Assembly: GCA_017856385.1 (NCBI GenBank) | Contig: JAFMFD010000005.1 | Location: forward strand, 1 to 64,000 | Length of the DNA: 64,000 nt | Reading direction: 5' to 3' | DNA from: Actinomycetota bacterium | GTDB taxonomy: Bacteria > Actinomycetota > Actinomycetes > S36-B12 | Shown here: positions 1 through 9,981 of the stretch, in pieces | Layout of the letters: each line of letters begins with the position of its first letter | Position numbering within the stretch: the stretch's first letter is position 1 | Translations under genes and position numbers: made by a program | Notes under the pieces: model-generated | Databases searched by the model: none | The model's input: only the letters and a program-made list of their open reading frames with translations | Told to the model about the DNA's origin: nothing

Positions 1-1
1 C

Positions 2-361
2 GCCGCTCGCCCACCAAGGCTGTTCGAGGCCACACTCCCCCGCGAGCCGATCGTGCGGGCCGTGCGGGCCGCTGCCCTCAGCCGCATCACACCCGCAGGC
101 TTCGACCCGGCCGAGTTCGACGATGCATGGACGCGTCGAGACGACATCACGCATCGGGTGGACGTTCGACCCCAGCTCGCCCGCAAGGTCGCCGCGCTTC
201 GCGCGCACGCCTCGCAGGCCACGTCCGACGGCACCACACGCACGCTCGCCGTGCTGACCCGCCTGCCGGGCCCTCTCAGGACGCTGCTCCTCGGCACCGA
301 GTACTACGCAGCCGTGCCCACCAGCGCGACGATGTCGTCGACGAGACGCGGGGAGTCGTAG
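2..361 (+). CDS. PIG-L (LmbE-like) family deacetylase, C-terminal fragment
   Basis: The reading frame is open from the window edge, so the N-terminal half with the zinc-binding motifs lies outside. The visible 119 residues include a VDVRPQLARKVAALRAHASQ stretch, typical of the C-terminal helix of PIG-L/LmbE N-acetyl-sugar deacetylases; actinobacterial members such as MshB and Mca act in mycothiol metabolism. The natural C-terminus may be near the EYYAAV segment. The annotated stop makes the 3' end overlap the convergent miaA end by 58 bases. Which sugar conjugate it deacetylates cannot be told from this fragment. Confidence 0.62.
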   Translation, partial: AARPPRLFEATLPREPIVRAVRAAALSRITPAGFDPAEFDDAWTRRDDITHRVDVRPQLARKVAALRAHASQATSDGTTRTLAVLTRLPGPLRTLLLGTEYYAAVPTSATMSSTRRGES

Positions 362-1209
362 GGCAGCCAGGTGATCCGGCGGTCCCGCCTGAACCATCGC
401 TGCTGCCGACGCGCGAAGCGCCGGGTCGCGTCGATGGTCTCCTGCCGCGCCTGCTCCTGCGTCAACTCCCCGGCGAGGAACGCCAGGACCTGGGAGTAGC
501 CAAGAGCCCTCGACGCCGTCGGCGTCGCCGCGAGCCCGTCGGCCCGCAGTGCCCGGACCTCCTCGACGAAGCCGCGCTCCCACATCACGTTCACACGCTC
601 GGCTATCCGCGCGTCGAGGGCAGCACGGTCGATGTCCAGTCCCACCCGCACGGTCGGGTACACCTCGACAGGCTCCGGCAGACGCGCGACGAACGGCCCA
701 CCGGTCAGCTCGATCACCTCCAGTGCGCGGACGATGCGTCGGCCGTTGGTGGGCAGGATCGACGACGCAGCATCGGGATCGACGGCCGCGAGCCGTGCGT
801 GCAGCGCCTCGGGTCCGACCTCGGCGAGCTCCTCCTCATATCGGGCCCGCACGGCGGCATCCGTACCGGGGAACGCCAGGTCATCGAGCACAGCGGACAC
901 GTACAGGCCACTGCCACCGACCACGATCGGCAGCGCACCCCGGGCGCGCACGTCGTCGATCGCGGCTCGCGCCCGGGTCTGGAACTCCGCGACGCTGACG
1001 GCGTGATCCATGGGCCACACGTCGAGCATCTGGTGCGGGACGCCTCCCCGCTCGGCCATCGTCGGGGTCGCAGTACCGATGTCCATGCCCCGGTACACCT
1101 GCATGGAGTCGGTGCCAACGATCTCCGCGCGGCCCAGCAGGCGCGCGACCTCCACGGCGACGGCAGACTTGCCCGACGCCGTCGGGCCCACGATGGCGAG
1201 GACGTCCAC
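304..1209 (-). CDS. miaA: tRNA dimethylallyltransferase MiaA
   Basis: 301 residues, normal for the family. It transfers a dimethylallyl group from DMAPP to N6 of A37 in tRNAs reading UNN codons. A P-loop GPTASGKS lies at residues 8-15, followed by the substrate-binding segment GTDSMQVYRGMDIGTA. The start is an ATG three bases after the miaB stop, so both are probably co-transcribed and act in sequence, with MiaB methylthiolating the base MiaA has prenylated. The 3' end overlaps the convergent PIG-L gene. Confidence 0.96.
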   Translation of the reverse strand: MDVLAIVGPTASGKSAVAVEVARLLGRAEIVGTDSMQVYRGMDIGTATPTMAERGGVPHQMLDVWPMDHAVSVAEFQTRARAAIDDVRARGALPIVVGGSGLYVSAVLDDLAFPGTDAAVRARYEEELAEVGPEALHARLAAVDPDAASSILPTNGRRIVRALEVIELTGGPFVARLPEPVEVYPTVRVGLDIDRAALDARIAERVNVMWERGFVEEVRALRADGLAATPTASRALGYSQVLAFLAGELTQEQARQETIDATRRFARRQQRWFRRDRRITWLPYDSPRLVDDIVALVGTAA

Positions 1210-1212
1210 GGC

Positions 1213-2634
1213 TCAGCCACGGAGGGTCGGCATGCCCAGACTTACGCCTGCGGCCGGAGGTACCACTCCGGCATCGCCGGCCCTGGTGTTCCTGAGACTC
1301 ACGACACGATCGGCCACGAGGTGGTGCGGGGCCGCATAGGTCACCTCAGCCGTCACCACGTCCCCGGGCCGGGCATCGCACGCCGCAACGTGCACGAGGC
1401 GGTTGTCGCGGGCCCTGCCGGAGAGCCGCTCGGTGCGCTCGTCCTTGCGACCCTCGCCCTCGGCGATCAGCACCTCGACCTCACGGCCCTCCTGGCGCCT
1501 GTTCTCCTGCCATGCGATGTCGTTGACGACGTCGATGAGGCGGTCGTACCGCTCTTGAACGACCTCCTTCGGCACCTGGTCGGGCATTGTCGCGGCGGGC
1601 GTGCCGGGCCGTTGGGAGTACTGGAACGTGAAGGCACTTGCGAACCGTGCCTGCCGGACTACCTCGAGCGTCGCGCGGAAGTCCTGCTCGGTCTCACCGG
1701 GGAAGCCGACGATGATGTCGGTCGTGATCGCGGCTTCGGGCATCGCCTCGCGCACTCGGTCGATGATCCCGAGGTAGCGGTCGGCGCGGTAGGAGCGACG
1801 CATGCGCTGCAGCACGGCATCCGAGCCTGACTGGAGCGGCATGTGCAGCTGTGGCATGACGTTGGGTGTCTCGGCCATGGCCGCGATCACGTCATCGGTG
1901 AAGTCGCGCGGGTGGGGACTGGTGAACCTCACCCGCTCGAGTCCGTCGATCCGCCCGCACGCACGCAGAAGCTTGGCGAAGGCAGCACGATCGCCGAACT
2001 CCGACCCGTACGCGTTGACGTTCTGCCCGAGCAGGGTGACCTCGAGGACTCCCTCGGCCACGAGGGTCTCGATCTCGGCGAGGATCTCGCCCGGTCGGCG
2101 ATCCTTCTCGCGGCCGCGCAGCGCCGGCACGATGCAGAACGTGCAGGTGTTGTTGCACCCCACGCTGATCGAGACCCATGCAGCGTAGGCGCTGTCGCGG
2201 CGCGTCGGCAGCGTGGAGGGGAACACCTCGAGGGCCTCGAGGATCTCGACCTGCGCCTCCTGCTCGATGCGCGCCCGCTCGAGCAGGACCGGCAGCGAGC
2301 CGATGTTGTGGGTCCCGAACACCACATCGACCCACGGCGCGCGCTCCAGGATCGTGGCCTGGTCCTTCTGGGCGAGGCAGCCACCCACGGCGATCTGCAT
2401 GCCCGGGCGCGACTGCTTCACCGGCACCAGGTGGCTGAGGTTCCCGTAGAGCCGGTTGTCCGCGTTCTCCCGCACGGCGCACGTGTTGAACACGACCACG
2501 TCCGCTCCCTCGCCATCCGCGGCACGGACGTAGCCGGCCGACTCGAGCAGGCCCGCGAGCCGCTCGGAGTCATGCACGTTCATCTGGCAGCCGTAGGTGC
2601 GCACCTCGTAGGTGCGGGCTGCCGTTGGAGTCAC
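1213..2634 (-). CDS. miaB: tRNA-2-methylthio-N6-dimethylallyladenosine synthase MiaB
   Basis: 473-residue radical-SAM methylthiotransferase. The N-terminal UPF0004 domain carries cysteines at 16, 52 and 86 for the auxiliary 4Fe-4S cluster. The radical SAM motif CNNTCTFC is at 160-167, and a TRAM domain follows at the C-terminus. The GTG start is supported by a TAGACT box ending 6 bases upstream, which suggests a leaderless transcript; this box overlaps the stop codon of the upstream GNAT gene. It converts i6A37 to ms2i6A37 in tRNA, using the product of the adjacent miaA. Confidence 0.96.
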   Translation of the reverse strand: MTPTAARTYEVRTYGCQMNVHDSERLAGLLESAGYVRAADGEGADVVVFNTCAVRENADNRLYGNLSHLVPVKQSRPGMQIAVGGCLAQKDQATILERAPWVDVVFGTHNIGSLPVLLERARIEQEAQVEILEALEVFPSTLPTRRDSAYAAWVSISVGCNNTCTFCIVPALRGREKDRRPGEILAEIETLVAEGVLEVTLLGQNVNAYGSEFGDRAAFAKLLRACGRIDGLERVRFTSPHPRDFTDDVIAAMAETPNVMPQLHMPLQSGSDAVLQRMRRSYRADRYLGIIDRVREAMPEAAITTDIIVGFPGETEQDFRATLEVVRQARFASAFTFQYSQRPGTPAATMPDQVPKEVVQERYDRLIDVVNDIAWQENRRQEGREVEVLIAEGEGRKDERTERLSGRARDNRLVHVAACDARPGDVVTAEVTYAAPHHLVADRVVSLRNTRAGDAGVVPPAAGVSLGMPTLRG

Positions 2635-2640
2635 GCGCCG

Positions 2641-2646
2641 AGTCTA
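2641..2646 (-). promoter_or_regulatory. miaB -10 box (leaderless)
   Basis: TAGACT on the minus strand, 6 bases before the GTG start of miaB. This fits a TANNNT -10 element that would place transcription start at or next to the start codon. No clear -35 was seen. Confidence 0.5.
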
Positions 2647-3207
2647 GGTGTCGACGAATCTGCGCCGGTACTCGCGAGCGGGTAGCTCGAAGACGTCCTC
2701 CGGACCGTCCTCATCATCCTGCTGGACGCCGATGTGGGCGAAGCCGAGCGAGCGGACCAGGTGCTGGGAGGGCCCATTGCCCGGGCTGACCGTGTAGCGC
2801 AGGGTGACGACGCCGGGCTGGTCGATGACCCAACTCCACATGCCGTGCAGCATCTCCCGCGCCAGGCCATGGCCCCGGTGGGCGGGGACCACCTCCAGTC
2901 CGATCTCGACCATTCCGTCGGCATCAGGCGCGTCGTGGAAGCCGGCGCTGCCGATGATGACGCCCTCGTCGCGCAGCACCGCCATGCGCAACAGATAGGG
3001 AGCAATCTCGGGCTGGGCCACGACCCGTGGGATCCGGTGCGGCAGCGGGCCTGGATCGTCGACCAGATGACGATGCGGGTTCGTGAATCCTCGAACCGCC
3101 CACAGGTGCGGATCCGCCGGGTTCTCGGCCAGCAGCTCATAGTCCTGTGGCCGCACCATGTGCAGATCGAGCCGGGCGGTCCGGATCGGCAGGTCGTCCG
3201 TCACCAC
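2644..3207 (-). CDS. GNAT family N-acetyltransferase (RimJ/RimL type)
   Basis: 187 residues. The N-terminal TARLDLHMVRPQDYELLAEN pattern and the central segment with RGHGLAREMLHGM (acetyl-CoA pyrophosphate loop) match the RimJ/RimL branch of GNAT enzymes. The loop is preceded by the strand DGMVEIGLEVVPAHR. The substrate, either a protein N-terminus or a small amine, is unknown. It lies 9 bases upstream of miaB on the same strand, but miaB appears to have its own promoter. Two in-frame GTG codons at the start leave the exact N-terminus uncertain by one residue. Confidence 0.85.
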   Translation of the reverse strand: MVTDDLPIRTARLDLHMVRPQDYELLAENPADPHLWAVRGFTNPHRHLVDDPGPLPHRIPRVVAQPEIAPYLLRMAVLRDEGVIIGSAGFHDAPDADGMVEIGLEVVPAHRGHGLAREMLHGMWSWVIDQPGVVTLRYTVSPGNGPSQHLVRSLGFAHIGVQQDDEDGPEDVFELPAREYRRRFVDT

Positions 3208-3235
3208 TGAAGCACCCCGGGCACCGACCGGGGGC

Positions 3236-3514
3236 TCACTCCTCGAGCGCGCCGCACTCCATCATCGCGTTCATGACGGCCTCCTCGGTCTCCGGCGACG
3301 CGGTGTCCTCGGCGACGGCCGTGAGCTCCTCCTCGCTGAGCGACTCCATGGCGCTGATCACGCAGTCGACCATCTCGGGGGGTGCCCCAGAGTCGGCGGC
3401 CTCCTGGCGCAGCTGCTCGATGATCTCGGCCTTCGCATCACTGCCGCCACCCCCGCAGGCGGCGAGCAAGAGCGGCAGGGCCAGGGCGACAACGGCAAGG
3501 CGTGAACGGGTCAT
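3236..3514 (-). CDS. Small lipoprotein of unknown function
   Basis: 92 residues. The signal peptide MTRSRLAVVALALPLLLAAC ends in a lipobox with Cys20, followed by a GGGGSD linker, so the mature protein is probably lipid-anchored on the outer face of the membrane. The mature part is acidic and helical, with two further cysteines (near 51 and 87) that could form a disulfide. A longer reading frame extends upstream, but the ATG at 3514 follows a TACTCT box by 6 bases and begins the signal peptide, so this start is preferred. No family was recognised. Confidence 0.8.
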   Translation of the reverse strand: MTRSRLAVVALALPLLLAACGGGGSDAKAEIIEQLRQEAADSGAPPEMVDCVISAMESLSEEELTAVAEDTASPETEEAVMNAMMECGALEE

Positions 3515-3520
3515 GGGCGC

Positions 3521-3526
3521 AGAGTA
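3521..3526 (-). promoter_or_regulatory. -10 box of the small lipoprotein gene (leaderless)
   Basis: TACTCT on the minus strand ends 6 bases before the ATG at 3514, the same spacing seen at many other genes here. Confidence 0.5.
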
Positions 3527-3554
3527 GACCCGGTGGCGCTCTGCAGCCGATGAT

Positions 3555-5162
3555 TCACGCCTTTGTTGCCGAGGTGTCGCCCGCCTGCTGCAGGACCTTG
3601 TCGTAGTAGTCGTTCTCGGCCTGCCGACGCGGGAACATGACCCAGACGAGGACCAGGCCCGCAAGGACGAGCACGAGGCCCACGGCCATGGCCCAGGACT
3701 TCCCAGCAGTGAACGCCACGGACGCCGCATCCACGATGCGCGAGGCGACATCCGACGGGTACTGCTCAGCCACCTGCGCGGCGCTCGTGAACGAGCTGGT
3801 CATCGCCTCGGCGGTCGACTCGCTCACCTGCGACGCCTCGTCCGCAGGGAGCGCCGAGAGGTCCGCAGTGATGCGAGAGGCATAAGCCCCGGCGAGCAGA
3901 GCCCCCATGAGGGCTTGGATCACGGCTCCGCCGAAGTCGCGCGTGAGGTCCAGGAACCCCGATCCCATGCCCGCCCGCGCCGGGGGCACCGAGCCCATGA
4001 GCGCTCGCGAGGTCGGGGTCGCCGCGAGGCCCACACCCGCACCCACCAGGCCGTACGCCAGGAGTACCCAACCCACCGGGGCGCCATCCCGCCAGGTGAC
4101 GAGCATCAGCAGGAAGGCGAGGGCGACACAGGCGAGTCCGATCAGCAGGCTCACGCGACCGCCCGCGCGCGCGATGACCATCCCCGCGGCCTGACCGCCC
4201 AGGGCACTGAACACCGCGGAGGGGATCACGACCAGGGCTGCGCTGAGCGTGCTGTAGCCCAGCACGTTCTGGGTGAACTGCTGTCCGATGAACATCGCAC
4301 CGATCAGCGAGCCAAAGGTGATCGCGCCCGCGACGAAGGCCACCCAGAAGGTCCGGTGCCTGGCCAGTGCCAGGTCCACGAGGGGTCGCGGTGCCCTCCG
4401 CTGCCACCAGAAGAAGGCACCCAGGGCGCCCAGCGCTACGAGCACCGTGGCGATCCACGCAGGGCTCGCGCCGTGGTCGGCCGTCTCGATGGCGACCACG
4501 AGGCCCCCCACGCCGACGACCGACAGGACGCCCCCGAGGTGGTCGACCCTGAACCGCTCCTCCTGCGCGTGCCAGGGCAGCACGACGAGTCCGACGAAGA
4601 GCACCACGAGCACGAGCGGCACGGTGATCAGGAAGACCGAACCCCACCAGAAGTTCTCCAGCATCCAGCCGCCCACCACGGGGCCGAGCGCGGCGAAGCC
4701 CACGCCGAGGCCGGACCAGAGGGCAAGCGCACGCACCCGAGGAGCGCCCGAGTAGAGCGCGGCGATGAGGGACAGCGTCGTGGGGAACAGTAGGGCCGCC
4801 GCGACGCCCCCCAGCAGCCGCGCCACGGCGAGCACCTCGGCGTTGGGTGCATAGGCGGCGAGGAACGCCGTGGGCACCGACATCAGCGCCCCGAGCACGA
4901 AGAGCAGCTTGCGTCCATAGCGGTCGCCGATGGCACCGAGGTACAGCACGGTCGCGGCGAGACCGAGGGCGAACGCGTCGCCGATCAGGGTCAGTTGGTC
5001 CTGATCGGCATCGAGGTCCGCGCCGATGGTCGGGAGTGCGACATTGGCGATGCTGAGGTTGATATTCGCCACGATCGCGCCACCCACGAGCGCGAACAGC
5101 ACCCAGCCGCTGTGGCGGGGCTTCAGGGGCGACTCGACGGATGCGTGCGGTGCCTGCGTCAC
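3555..5162 (-). CDS. MFS drug exporter, DHA2 (EmrB/QacA) family
   Basis: 535 residues with about 14 hydrophobic segments, the DHA2 layout. Motif A appears as GAIGDRYGRKLLF after TM2, and NINLSIANVALPTIGADLDAD in TM1 is typical of proton-antiport drug exporters. The last hydrophilic tail is short. It lies 20 bases downstream of the MMPL gene on the same strand, but a TAGTCT box 6 bases before its GTG suggests an independent leaderless transcript. The substrate is unknown. Together with MMPL and TetR it forms an efflux cluster. Confidence 0.9.
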   Translation of the reverse strand: MTQAPHASVESPLKPRHSGWVLFALVGGAIVANINLSIANVALPTIGADLDADQDQLTLIGDAFALGLAATVLYLGAIGDRYGRKLLFVLGALMSVPTAFLAAYAPNAEVLAVARLLGGVAAALLFPTTLSLIAALYSGAPRVRALALWSGLGVGFAALGPVVGGWMLENFWWGSVFLITVPLVLVVLFVGLVVLPWHAQEERFRVDHLGGVLSVVGVGGLVVAIETADHGASPAWIATVLVALGALGAFFWWQRRAPRPLVDLALARHRTFWVAFVAGAITFGSLIGAMFIGQQFTQNVLGYSTLSAALVVIPSAVFSALGGQAAGMVIARAGGRVSLLIGLACVALAFLLMLVTWRDGAPVGWVLLAYGLVGAGVGLAATPTSRALMGSVPPARAGMGSGFLDLTRDFGGAVIQALMGALLAGAYASRITADLSALPADEASQVSESTAEAMTSSFTSAAQVAEQYPSDVASRIVDAASVAFTAGKSWAMAVGLVLVLAGLVLVWVMFPRRQAENDYYDKVLQQAGDTSATKA

Positions 5163-5168
5163 TCGAGC

Positions 5169-5174
5169 AGACTA
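5169..5174 (-). promoter_or_regulatory. -10 box of the DHA2 exporter gene (leaderless)
   Basis: TAGTCT on the minus strand ends 6 bases before the GTG at 5162, within the short gap after the MMPL stop. Confidence 0.5.
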
Positions 5175-5182
5175 GCGGTGGC

Positions 5183-7528
5183 TCAGCGCGCTCCCACCGT
5201 CTCGGCCTGCGGCTCGTCGTCCGTGACCTCGTCCTCACCGGGCTCGATGCGCACCGTCGGCAGGATGCGATCCAGCCACCCCGGCAGCCACCAGTTGACC
5301 CGGCCCAGCATCGACATGAGCGACGGCACGAGGACCAGTCGCACGATGAAGGCGTCGATGATGACCGCCGACGCCAGGGCGAGCCCGAACAGCTTGATCG
5401 TGGCGTTGGTGCTCGGGACGAAGGCAAGGAACACGCTCGACATGATCGCGGCAGCGATGACCACCACGCGGCCCGAGCCAGCCAGTCCTCGGCGCACGGA
5501 AGCGAGATTGTCGCCCGAGCGCACCCACTCCTCCTGCATCCGCGACACCAGGAACACCTGGTAGTCCATAGACAGGCCGAACAGGATCGCGAAGACCATG
5601 ATCGGCAGGAACGGGAAGATCGGCCCGGTGCTGGTGACCCCAAGGAACTGCGCCATCCAGCCCCACTGGAACACGGCAACGGTGATCCCCATTGCTGCGG
5701 CGAACGACAGCAGGCTCGTGACTGCCGCCGTCAGCGGCACGACGATGGAGCGGAACAGCAGCACGAGCGCGAGGAAGCCCAGTCCGATGACGATGGACAG
5801 GAAGATCGGCAGGGCGTCGCCGAGCACCGTCGTGAAATCGCTCGTGATCGCCTGGGTGCCGCCGACGTAGAGCGCCACGCCGGTCTGCTCGAGCAGGGCA
5901 GGGTTGGTCTCGGTGCGCAGGCGCTCGAGCAGCGCCGTCGTCGCCTCGTCCTGCGGCGCGGAGTCGGGGTACACCGCAATCGCCTGGACCGTCGGGGGTG
6001 CGCCGTCGCCCTGCTGGCTGGCCGCCGACAGCTTCGCGAGCACGGGCAGGGACTCCAGGCTCGGCGACGTGCCCGCCACGCCCTCCGTAGCGGCGAGTCC
6101 GGCGATCACCTGGCCGAAGGCATCGGGCGACGTCGCCCCCGACAGGTCGGCGACGACGAGGAACGGGCCGTTGACGCCCGGGCCGAAGCCCTCGGCGCGC
6201 AGGTCGTACGCGATGCGGGCGGTCGAGCCCTCCGGCTTGCCCGAGTCGTCGGCGAAGCCCTGCCGCAGTCCGAACAGCGGGATGGCGAGGACCACCACGA
6301 CGGCCAGGGCTAGAAGCGTCGGGATGATCGGGCGCCGCTGCAGGAGGCGCCCGTAGCGCGCCCACGCCCTGCCCTCGGGGTGGTCCTTCATCGAGCCGGG
6401 TCGCTTGCCCCACGGCAGCCGGAGCGCGAGCGCCTTGGTGCCGAGAAGGCTGAGCAGCGCCGGCAGCATCCACAGCGCCGACAGCATGACCGCCAGCACT
6501 GTGACGGATGCGCCCACGGCAAGCCCATTGAAGAAGTTGATGCCCAGGACGAAGAGGCCCAGCAGCGCGATGATCACGGTGCTGCCGGCGAAGAGCACCG
6601 CGCGGCCGGCCGTCTCTACGGCCTCCATGGCTGCGCGCTTCGGCTCGTGGCCGTGCAGCAGCGCCTGGCGGTAGCGGTTCATCACGAACAGGGCGTAGTC
6701 GATGCCCACGCCCAGGCCGATCATGGCCGCAAGGGTCGGGGCGAACGTGGCGACGTCGAGGACGTTGGCGACGAGCAGCACGCCCATCTGCCCCATCGTC
6801 AGGCCCACGAGCGCGACCACGATGGGCATGCCGGCAGCCACGACCGAGCCGAAGGCCACCAGCAGGATGATGATCGCGACGAGCAGTCCGATCGCCTCGC
6901 TGCTCGGCGGCTCCTGCCCGGCGAACTCGAGAACCGAGCCCTGCGCGCCAGCACGCAGCCCGTCGACATTCAGGCCCTTCACGGCAGCGATCAGCGCCTT
7001 GGCGTCCTCGGCACCGACCTCGAGCTCGCCGTCCGGACCGGTGACGAAGCTCACCGTCGCGAATGCGACCCGGCCGTCTGGGCTGACGGTGGAGAACTGC
7101 GACGCGAGGACCTGCTGCTCCTCGGGCGTGAGCGACATCATCGCGCCCATGTCGATCGACGGTGCCACGCAGCCGGAGCCGAGGGAGCCGCCACGGGCGT
7201 CGAACGGGTTGGTCACGCAGGTGACCGAGTCCAGGGCGGAAATCTCCTCGAGCACCGGCACGACCTGCGCGGCCACGGCCGGGTCGAGGGCAGCGCCGAT
7301 CTCGGGCGACCAGACAACGGTCGCTCCGCCGTCCACGCGACTGGTGTCGGTGCCGCTGGAGATGAGCAGGTCGGTGGCGACCTTGGACTCCGTGTCGGGC
7401 AGCTCGAACGAGTCGTTGAGCTGGCCGCCGAGCTGGGTGCCCAGGCCCAGCAGCGCAACGAGCGCGATCAGCCAGGCGATCAGGGCGATGACGGGACGGC
7501 GGACGGCCCAGGCGGACAGGACGGGCAT
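5183..7528 (-). CDS. MMPL family RND-type transporter
   Basis: 781 residues with two repeats of one TM, a large periplasmic-type loop and five TMs, the MMPL/RND plan. GVGIDYALFVMNRYR in the first half and FGLSMDYQVFLVSRMQEEW in the second are the paired TM4/TM10 motifs with the Asp-Tyr pairs used in proton relay. Actinobacterial MMPL proteins export lipids or drugs; the cargo here is unknown. It diverges from a TetR regulator, and the promoter between them is overlaid by an inverted repeat, so repression by that TetR is likely. Confidence 0.92.
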   Translation of the reverse strand: MPVLSAWAVRRPVIALIAWLIALVALLGLGTQLGGQLNDSFELPDTESKVATDLLISSGTDTSRVDGGATVVWSPEIGAALDPAVAAQVVPVLEEISALDSVTCVTNPFDARGGSLGSGCVAPSIDMGAMMSLTPEEQQVLASQFSTVSPDGRVAFATVSFVTGPDGELEVGAEDAKALIAAVKGLNVDGLRAGAQGSVLEFAGQEPPSSEAIGLLVAIIILLVAFGSVVAAGMPIVVALVGLTMGQMGVLLVANVLDVATFAPTLAAMIGLGVGIDYALFVMNRYRQALLHGHEPKRAAMEAVETAGRAVLFAGSTVIIALLGLFVLGINFFNGLAVGASVTVLAVMLSALWMLPALLSLLGTKALALRLPWGKRPGSMKDHPEGRAWARYGRLLQRRPIIPTLLALAVVVVLAIPLFGLRQGFADDSGKPEGSTARIAYDLRAEGFGPGVNGPFLVVADLSGATSPDAFGQVIAGLAATEGVAGTSPSLESLPVLAKLSAASQQGDGAPPTVQAIAVYPDSAPQDEATTALLERLRTETNPALLEQTGVALYVGGTQAITSDFTTVLGDALPIFLSIVIGLGFLALVLLFRSIVVPLTAAVTSLLSFAAAMGITVAVFQWGWMAQFLGVTSTGPIFPFLPIMVFAILFGLSMDYQVFLVSRMQEEWVRSGDNLASVRRGLAGSGRVVVIAAAIMSSVFLAFVPSTNATIKLFGLALASAVIIDAFIVRLVLVPSLMSMLGRVNWWLPGWLDRILPTVRIEPGEDEVTDDEPQAETVGAR

Positions 7529-7581
7529 GCGAGCCTCTTCACGGGGGTCGAAAGGGGGTCGATAGGGAGGTGCTGGGCAAT

Positions 7582-7610
7582 AGCGAACGCCACAGTCCCC
7601 TACCTGTCAA
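7582..7610 (-). promoter_or_regulatory. MMPL gene promoter, TTGACA-N17-TTCGCT
   Basis: On the minus strand a perfect -35 TTGACA (7605-7610) is followed after exactly 17 bases by TTCGCT (7582-7587). The -35 lies inside the spacer of the inverted repeat 7595-7620. Confidence 0.55.
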
Positions 7611-7620
7611 ATCAGGGGAC
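7595..7620. promoter_or_regulatory. Candidate TetR operator
   Basis: Perfect 7-base arms GTCCCCT and AGGGGAC separated by 12 bases, sitting between the divergent MMPL and TetR genes and spanning the MMPL -35 box. Position and symmetry fit an operator for the neighbouring TetR protein; binding is inferred. Confidence 0.55.
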
Positions 7621-7641
7621 GCCCGAGTTCCCTAACTCTGC

Positions 7642-7647
7642 TAGCCT
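7642..7647 (+). promoter_or_regulatory. TetR gene -10 box (leaderless)
   Basis: TAGCCT ends 7 bases before the ATG at 7655. Confidence 0.5.
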
Positions 7648-7654
7648 GCCCGCC

Positions 7655-8275
7655 ATGTCCACTGCAGCCCACCGCCGCCGAGGCGTGGCGCTCCGCGAGG
7701 CCGTTGTCGCGGCCGCCCTCGAGGAGATCGCCGAGTTCGGCCTGCGCGGGGCCTCCATGGACCGCATCGCACGACGTGCCGGCACCGGCAAGTCCGCGCT
7801 GTACCGCCGATGGGCGAACGTCCGGGAACTGGCCCTGGACGTGTTCATCAGCACGATGCAGGAGAACCTGCCCACGCCCGAGGCCTCGTCCGGCAGCCTG
7901 CGGGACGACCTGCTGGACTCGATGACCACCCTCGCGGGCGAGCTAACCGGAGACCTCGGGATCGTGCTCCGGGAGCTGATCTCCGAGGGGGCGCACGACC
8001 CCTCGCTCGTCGCGGAGTTCCAGAACAGGTTCGGCCTGCCGAAGCAGGTCGAACTCGTCTCGATGGTCCAGCAGGCCATGGCCCGGGGGGAGATCCCGCC
8101 GGGACCTGTCGATCCGTACGTCCTGCAGCTGCCCGCCGCGCTGATCATGCATGCGCTCGTCATGACCGGCGCGTGCCAGCGCACCGACGAACTCGCCCAC
8201 ATCGTGGACGCGATCGTCATGCCGCTGCTTGCGGGCAGCTCCCTGGGCGCTGCCGCGCCGCGGGCCTCCGCCTAG
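7655..8275 (+). CDS. TetR/AcrR family transcriptional regulator
   Basis: 206 residues. The N-terminal DNA-binding domain is at about 14-60, with GLRGASMDRIARRAGTGKSA then LYRRW, the classic TetR helix-turn-helix. The ligand-binding C-terminal half is typical in length and divergent in sequence. A longer frame extends far upstream as an antisense shadow of the MMPL gene; the ATG at 7655 follows a TAGCCT box by 7 bases and starts the conserved domain. It probably represses the divergent MMPL exporter and itself. Its stop overlaps the convergent recX stop by 4 bases. Confidence 0.92.
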   Translation: MSTAAHRRRGVALREAVVAAALEEIAEFGLRGASMDRIARRAGTGKSALYRRWANVRELALDVFISTMQENLPTPEASSGSLRDDLLDSMTTLAGELTGDLGIVLRELISEGAHDPSLVAEFQNRFGLPKQVELVSMVQQAMARGEIPPGPVDPYVLQLPAALIMHALVMTGACQRTDELAHIVDAIVMPLLAGSSLGAAAPRASA

Positions 8276-8805
8276 TCGACTGGAGCCTCGAGGCCCTCGA
8301 GCTCCTCGTCCGCCAGAACCTCCCGCACCACCGCGTACGCGAGCCCCGCCGAGTAGCCGCGCCTTTGGAGCATCCCGACCAGGCGCCGGGCACGTACCTG
8401 CGGCTCCAGGCGCGCGACCGTGGGTGCGCGCGTTCTGACAAGCTCCCTCGCCCGCTCGCGCTCGTCCTGCGGGTCGACCTGCTCGACTGCTTGCTGCGCC
8501 AGCGCTGCGTCGACGCCCTTGCTCTGAAGCTCACGGCGCAGAAGTGAGCGCGAACTGCCGCGTGACCGGTGCCGGGACTCGACCCACATGCGAGCGAACT
8601 GCTCGTCGTCGATCAGACCGACCTCGACAAACCGGTCGAGGACCCGCTCGGCCACCTCGTCTGGCACGGCCCGCGCCCGCAAGTCGTCACGCAGCTGGGC
8701 GCGCGTTCGCGGTGCCGAGGTCAGCCGCCGGAGCAGGATCAGTCGGGCCACCTGCTCCGGATCGGCCTCGTCGGTCCCTGCTGCCCGCGGCTGAACCTCG
8801 CGCAC
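8272..8805 (-). CDS. recX: Regulatory protein RecX
   Basis: 177 residues made of repeated three-helix units, including the ILLRRLTSAPRTRAQLRDDL and VDDEQFARMWVESRHRSRG-type segments characteristic of RecX. It modulates RecA by capping or inhibiting filaments. It starts three bases after the recA stop, so it is co-transcribed and would be induced with recA during DNA damage. It ends in a 4-base convergent overlap with the TetR gene. Confidence 0.92.
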   Translation of the reverse strand: MREVQPRAAGTDEADPEQVARLILLRRLTSAPRTRAQLRDDLRARAVPDEVAERVLDRFVEVGLIDDEQFARMWVESRHRSRGSSRSLLRRELQSKGVDAALAQQAVEQVDPQDERERARELVRTRAPTVARLEPQVRARRLVGMLQRRGYSAGLAYAVVREVLADEELEGLEAPVD

Positions 8806-8808
8806 GTG

Positions 8809-9864
<1,056 letters not shown>

Positions 9865-9900
9865 GGGTTCTCCTCACCTGATGGATGGTCGGACACGTGG

Positions 9901-9922
9901 ACGCTAGGCCACGGGGCTGACA
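9901..9922 (-). promoter_or_regulatory. PafBC-type (RecA-independent damage) promoter of recA
   Basis: On the minus strand TGTCAG (9917-9922) and TAGCGT (9901-9906) fit the motif TGTCRGnn-N8-TAnnnT recognised by PafBC in mycobacteria, with the N8 spacing exact. It lies about 37 bases before the recA ATG, giving a short leader carrying the ribosome-binding site. Confidence 0.6.
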
Positions 9923-9981
9923 TCGCCTCCTGCTCGCGCCGGGCGGTGGATCCCCGACCGATCAGGGCGACACCGGTGAAC

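Noticed and set aside
127-1830. 567-codon plus-strand open frame
   Set aside because: Antisense to miaA and miaB, which have clear family motifs; it reads as Arg/His-rich low-complexity sequence, as expected for a high-GC shadow frame.
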